A DNA stretch of 64,000 nt from Edaphochlamys debaryana. Lineage: Eukaryota; Chlorophyta; Chlorophyceae; Chlamydomonadales. The notes beneath the pieces were generated by a model. It ran no database searches and was not told the origin of the DNA. It saw only the letters and a list, made by a program, of their open reading frames with translations. The stretch is from positions 1,426,001-1,490,000 of the forward strand of contig JAEHOE010000008.1 of NCBI GenBank assembly GCA_016858145.1, in the 5' to 3' direction. Shown here one piece after another: positions 60,355 to 64,000 of the stretch; within the stretch, counting starts at the first letter, position 1, and every line of letters begins with the position of its first letter. The translations under genes were made by a program, and so were the position numbers.

Positions 60355-62153
60355 ATGCAGCTCGCCCAGCGCCCCGTTTGCGCCCAGCGCACCCTGACCG
60401 CTCGTGGTCGCACCACTCTGTCGGTCGTTTGTGTGGCGAAACCGTCGGCGTCGTCTCGCAAGGCGTCGTCGCTCGCCCCGTCGGAGGGCTCGGTCCAGAC
60501 GCCTCTGCTCGCCGCGGGTGCTGCTCTGGTGCCCTTCCTGGTGCAGAGTGCTGCCTTTGCTGCTGATGGGTCGTATGGTAAGGGGGAGAGGGGGCGGTCT
60601 GGGCGACGAGCACCTGCCCGGCCGATGATTCGCACGATGGCAGGCCCCAGATGTACCGAGCTCTCCCGCACATCACCCTTCCCCCGCCCTCGCCCCTAGG
60701 CATCCTCGAGGGGCGCACGGTCGCGCTGATCCACCCTGCCGTCATGGTAAGCCGCTCGGGTTCCGGACGTACGCGGCGTTGACGGCCTGTCGCACGTGCC
60801 TGCACCTGCTGCAGCACCAAGTCGAGTCGGACCGCCTTCCAGCGGCACGGCTCCACGTGCCCAGCCCCCACCACATAGCCAAGCCTCCAAACGCCGAGTC
60901 CAGCTGCTGATTTCCGACGCAGCGCACCACTGGTACTCACCCCACAGCCCACTCACCGCACTGCCCGCCAACCCACATCACACACGCACGGGCCCCTGTT
61001 GTCAAGCCCGTAGGGGCCGCTATCCCCCCTTGTTGCGTGCACGATTGTAACAACACACAAACTTCACCCGCCCGCAGATCGGCCTGTTCTTTTCCACCCT
61101 GTACGCTGGCTACCTGGGCTGGCAGTGGAAGCGCACCCGCGAGCTGGGCGATGAGGTCCGCGAGCTCAAGAAGATGCTGCCGGCCGTGGCCGCTGACGGC
61201 GTGCGCCCGCCCTCGCCCATGGACGCTGAGATTGCCGCCAAGGAGGCGGTGCGCAGGGGATGGCCAGGAGGGGCGGGGCTGGGACCCCGTGGCAGTGAGG
61301 ACGGGCATGGTAACTCCCTTCACCGCTGCTGGCTCTGCCCGACCAACATGAAGTCCAGCCTCGCTCACACGCCTTCTCGACTGTACGTCTGACCTCCCCG
61401 CGCACCAGCGCCCGCCTACGAGACCATCCATGCGCCCCTGACAGCCCTCACTTCAAGCACCTGCCTTGACCGTCACGTTCTCCTAACCCGCCCGACTCCT
61501 CCCCGCAACCCCGCAGGAGCGCAAGGAGCTGATCAAGGGCGAGTACCGCGACAAGCACTGGTGGTGGGGCTCCCTGCTGCTGGCCTCGGGCACCGGCATC
61601 GCCATCGAGGGCTGCATCAACACCTACATGCGCACCGGCAAGCTCTTCCCCGGCCCCCACCTGTTCGCCGGCGCCACCATCGTGGCCCTCTGGGCTGCCG
61701 CCTCCGCCCTGGTGCCTGCCATGCAGGTTCGTGCCTCTTGTAACTGGGTTGGGCACCTTCTCCTTGCTGTGTTGAGCTCCACCAAGTGTGTTGCCCCTGT
61801 GGCTACCGCCGTCCTCTCCTCCATACCCTTACACGAGTCCTTCTCGTGCCATCGCTCCCCGCTCTTGCCGCCCCGTAGAAGGGCGACCAGAACGCCCGTA
61901 ACGCCCACATCGCCCTCAACGTGGCCAACCTGGCGCTGTTCGCCTGGCAGCTGCCCACCGGCTTCGAGATCGTGGACAAGGTGAGAGGGCTAGCGGCTGG
62001 GGGTGAGGGGGAGGCGGACCTGTGGCTGAGGCGCCACGCGCGGAGGGACTGCCATCCATGTATGCCTTCCTTTTGTTGGTGCTAACCGTGTGCCTCGTCC
62101 CTTTGCGTCGACCGCTCGATGCGCAGGTCTTCCAGTTCACCAGCTGGCCTTGA
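60355..62153 (+). CDS. Plastid DUF4079 multi-span membrane protein
   Basis: Six exons join in frame to 259 residues: 60355-60577, 60700-60746, 61078-61248, 61517-61726, 61879-61980 and 62127-62153. A clear transit peptide (MQLAQRPVCAQRTLTARGRT) precedes a hydrophobic stretch ending FLVQSAAFAADGSYG. The DUF4079 part follows: EGRTVALIHPAVMIGLFFST, LYAGYLGWQWKRTRELGDEV, a short charged loop, KGEYRDKHWWWGSLLLASGT, MRTGKLFPGPHLFAGATIVA and ARNAHIALNVANLALFAWQL. About four membrane spans are present, with histidines in two of them (HPAVM and HIALN). The family occurs in cyanobacteria and plastids and is probably thylakoid; its function is unassigned. The in-membrane histidines and HxxxN pattern would allow haem or pigment binding, but that is only an inference. 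Confidence 0.85.
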
Positions 62154-62521
62154 GCGGTCTCTCCCCCTGGCAGCAGCGGCAGCCTAGCTTTGAGGCATTT
62201 TGCGCCGCACAGGGCTTGGTGACTGGGGGCTGAGTGCTGAGGAAGAGCAGGAGGAGTGTGAAACCCTTATAGGGATGGACCCACCCGGGTGACAGTTTTG
62301 GCCTGGGCATGCCCGCAGATTGCGGCTGCCTGCAGACGACTGTAGAGAAGCACGGAAGAGACGGACATGGACTAGCCCCTACATTCTTTGTTATCAGAAG
62401 AGTTTGAGCTTTAGGCTGCAGCCAGCGCGACATCTGGGCGCCGATGAGGCAGTGCAGCAGTGCATGATGAGGGGAGTGAGTGTACCAGACACGAAGGAGC
62501 CCAAGAAGGAGCCTCCCGTAC

Positions 62522-62526
62522 TGTAA
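62522..62526 (+). terminator. Probable poly(A) signal TGTAA of the DUF4079 gene
   Basis: First plus-strand TGTAA after the stop at 62153, giving a 3' UTR near 370 bases. Confidence 0.55.
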
Positions 62527-63254
62527 AAAGCCAGTGAGCGGTTCTCATGTCCCCTCAGCGGTCGGCGCACATGCCAACGTTCCAGTCATACATGCCACGC
62601 CGGACCCGAGCAACCTGAGGCCGCACGGGCGCACGGGCGGCACGGCCACCAAGCAGGTTGGCACCAGACCGCTGCCCTAGCCTCTGCCTGCGTTGCTTCG
62701 TCCCAGTCTTGGTCACTTCGTTCCCTGCCTCGGCCCAAGTCACGCCAGACCCGGCCCGCCCCCCTCAACGCTTTTCGCGTACCTCGTCTCCCGTGTCTTC
62801 TTTCCGCCTCAACGTCCTTTGAGGCCTAGTAGACGCAGTTGTCGAATAGCACTACCGGTAACAGGCCCCTACCCGGCAGCCCCAAGTCCACGCTAAGCCC
62901 ACGGGTGGGCAGGCGCAAAGCTGACATACATGCACGTGCACTGTCCCCGTCTCCCCGACCCGCGCCGACCCCGGGGTCCGGAGGACCCAACCCCCGCCCC
63001 ATGCAACGCCCCCGGCACATGGACCCTAACCTCAGCACCAGACGGTCGACATGGCCACCAGCTCAAGGCCCAGACGTGCATGCATCCGGGCAAGGCCCAC
63101 AAACCTAGGGCGCTGCGAGGCTTACATTCGCTGTATGCCACGCAACAAGGTTAATCCGCTCAATCTTTGCTGCATCTGACATAGCTGCGCTGCTCTACTG
63201 AGCCCTGTTGTCGCGCGAACCATCCATCACAAGCTTCTCCGGGAGGGCTACACA
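62527..63254. other. Intergenic region upstream of the microprotein gene
   Basis: About 730 bases with no coding signal. It contains copy 2 of the dispersed 58-bp repeat and must hold the promoter of the downstream small gene. Confidence 0.4.
62638..62695 (+). repeat. 58-bp dispersed repeat, copy 2
   Basis: Partner of 60019-60076 in opposite orientation, 2.6 kb away. It lies between the DUF4079 poly(A) signal and the microprotein gene. Confidence 0.85.
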
Positions 63255-63471
63255 ATGCGTAACGACGTTGCGATCAAGCTTGCAGCTGGTACCTTCGTGG
63301 CCGGCGTGGTGACGGGCTGGGTGCTCAACAAGTACACGCGAAAGGTAGGTCTTCTTACATCCCATCCCGTCATCACGCGCCAACTTGCGACTCCACGAAC
63401 CTTCCCCGCCCTGTCCGCAGTATATCGAACAGCTGCTCGCGAGGATGCAGCAGCGGGCCAAGAACATCTGA
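63255..63471 (+). CDS. 46-residue single-span membrane microprotein
   Basis: Two exons, 63255-63344 and 63421-63471, are joined through a consensus GTAGGT donor and a CCGCAG acceptor with a 76-base intron. The product starts MRNDVAIKLAAGTFVAGVV, with one hydrophobic span (about residues 8-23) followed by a basic amphipathic helix (YTRKYIEQLLARMQQRAKNI) ending at TGA. A short N-out segment, one span and a positively charged helix would suit a subunit or assembly factor of a mitochondrial or ER membrane complex, but I do not recognise the family. The strong intron, a TGTAA 133 bases after the stop and the protein-like composition argue that it is real. The length is below most gene-finder cut-offs. 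Confidence 0.65.
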
Positions 63472-63589
63472 CCGGTTCTCCATCGCCGCCGACACCCACC
63501 AACTCGCCCGACCCACCAACACGCGCTCAGGCGCCTCGCCTCCGTGCCTTCACGCGACAACCGGGTCCCCGTGACTCCTCCTCAACCGC

Positions 63590-63594
63590 TTACA
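63590..63594 (-). terminator. PHB1: Probable poly(A) signal of prohibitin 1 (minus strand)
   Basis: First minus-strand TGTAA beyond the stop at 63753, giving a 3' UTR near 160 bases. It lies ten bases from the plus-strand signal of the microprotein gene. Confidence 0.5.
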
Positions 63595-63603
63595 ACCCTC
63601 CAC

Positions 63604-63608
63604 TGTAA
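63604..63608 (+). terminator. Probable poly(A) signal of the microprotein gene
   Basis: First plus-strand TGTAA after the stop at 63471. The two convergent signals nearly touch, so the mature transcripts should overlap slightly. Confidence 0.5.
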
Positions 63609-63752
63609 CCGCAAAACGCCTCCTTGCAGCGCCCCTTGCCCCCTTCTCCTCCCTGCACGGCCCCGGCCCGCACCATGCCCAGCCGTCCTCGAGCCTGCCC
63701 CATGACCCCCTGCAGTGGCCCCAGCCCAGGCCGAAGGCCCGGTCAACGCCCC

Positions 63753-64000
63753 TTACTGGGTGGGGTTGATCTGCATGAGCATGTTGCCCGAGTTGGGCAG
63801 GTAGACCACGTTGCGGCTCTTGGACATGGTGTCGGCAACGTCCTTGGCCGCCTGGAGCGCAGACAGGGCCGAGCGAGGGCACAAACCAAAACCAGGATGA
63901 ACGGAACGCGACATCCGCAATAAGCAGGTAACGCCGCAGCTGGCATAGTACGGCAGCACAGCACTTCAGCACGGCAGCTCACCTCAATCTTGCGCAGCTC
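63753..64000 (-). CDS. PHB1: Prohibitin 1, C-terminal end (5' part outside window)
   Basis: Mitochondrial inner-membrane SPFH scaffold protein that forms rings with prohibitin 2. Two terminal exons are visible: 64000-63983 (ELRKIE, continuing beyond the window) and 63851-63753. Together they read RKIEAAKDVADTMSKSRN, then VVYLPNSGNMLMQINPTQ and a stop. The pattern EAA-x-DIA...LSKSRN-V-YLP is the conserved end of PHB1-type prohibitins, distinct from the longer basic tail of PHB2. Only about 38 residues are in the window, but this is the most diagnostic end. Intron 63852-63982 has normal GTGAGC/CTCCAG borders. Confidence 0.85.

Noticed and set aside
1..64000. tRNA, rRNA and CRISPR features.
   Set aside because: Reading both strands for tRNA B-box-like GGTTCGA stretches with matching acceptor stems, rRNA landmarks or regularly spaced repeats gave nothing credible.

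Overview
The window looks like nuclear DNA of a volvocine green alga, Chlamydomonas reinhardtii or a close relative. The evidence is very GC-rich sequence, short coding exons split by many GT-AG introns, TGTAA as the apparent polyadenylation signal, Ala/Pro/Gly-rich low-complexity stretches inside proteins, and a polyprotein EF-Ts gene (S1-S1-EF-Ts-EF-Ts) of the kind known from Chlamydomonas. Gene models below were built by hand: reading frame was carried across every donor and acceptor, and the listed exons are in phase.

Left block (1-32.6 kb) is ordinary gene-dense euchromatin. A CAX-type Ca2+/H+ antiporter (minus, cut by the window edge) is divergent from a large Ala-rich OPR-like protein (plus). 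Then come a SOUL haem-binding protein and a membrane-anchored C3HC4 RING protein (both plus), plastid phosphoribosylanthranilate isomerase (minus), divergent from an ABM-domain plastid protein (plus), and the plastid acetyl-CoA carboxylase alpha-carboxyltransferase (minus). The block ends with a 17-exon, 1,527-residue ubiquitin ligase (minus). That ligase resembles RKP/KPC1/RNF123 over most of its length (SPRY domain near the N-terminus) but ends in a U-box where the family normally has a RING finger.

Middle block (32.6-53.9 kb) is rich in mobile elements. It has a near-perfect 100-bp direct duplication, a decayed reverse-transcriptase remnant carrying a PHD finger, and an HNH-like host gene of uncertain function (35.8-37.9 kb). 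A 5.3-kb APE-type non-LTR retrotransposon with broken frames follows (38.2-43.5 kb), with an unusual CTTTAG-rich leader. Next are a decayed KDZ-family DNA transposase region (44.5-48.1 kb), a Pif1-like helicase C-terminal fragment (49.1 kb), a pair of ~390-bp direct repeats, and strong hairpins. No host gene is convincing between 48.2 and 53.9 kb.

Right block (53.9-64 kb) returns to host genes: the plastid EF-Ts polyprotein (minus, 17 exons), divergent from a plastid DUF4079 membrane protein (plus), then a 46-residue single-span microprotein (plus), and the 3' end of prohibitin 1 (minus, cut by the window edge).

Many neighbours are plastid-directed (TRPF, the ABM protein, the alpha-carboxyltransferase, the EF-Ts polyprotein, DUF4079). 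They are arranged head-to-head over 250-600 bp shared promoters or tail-to-tail with poly(A) signals tens of bases apart, so transcriptional coupling of neighbours is plausible but not shown.
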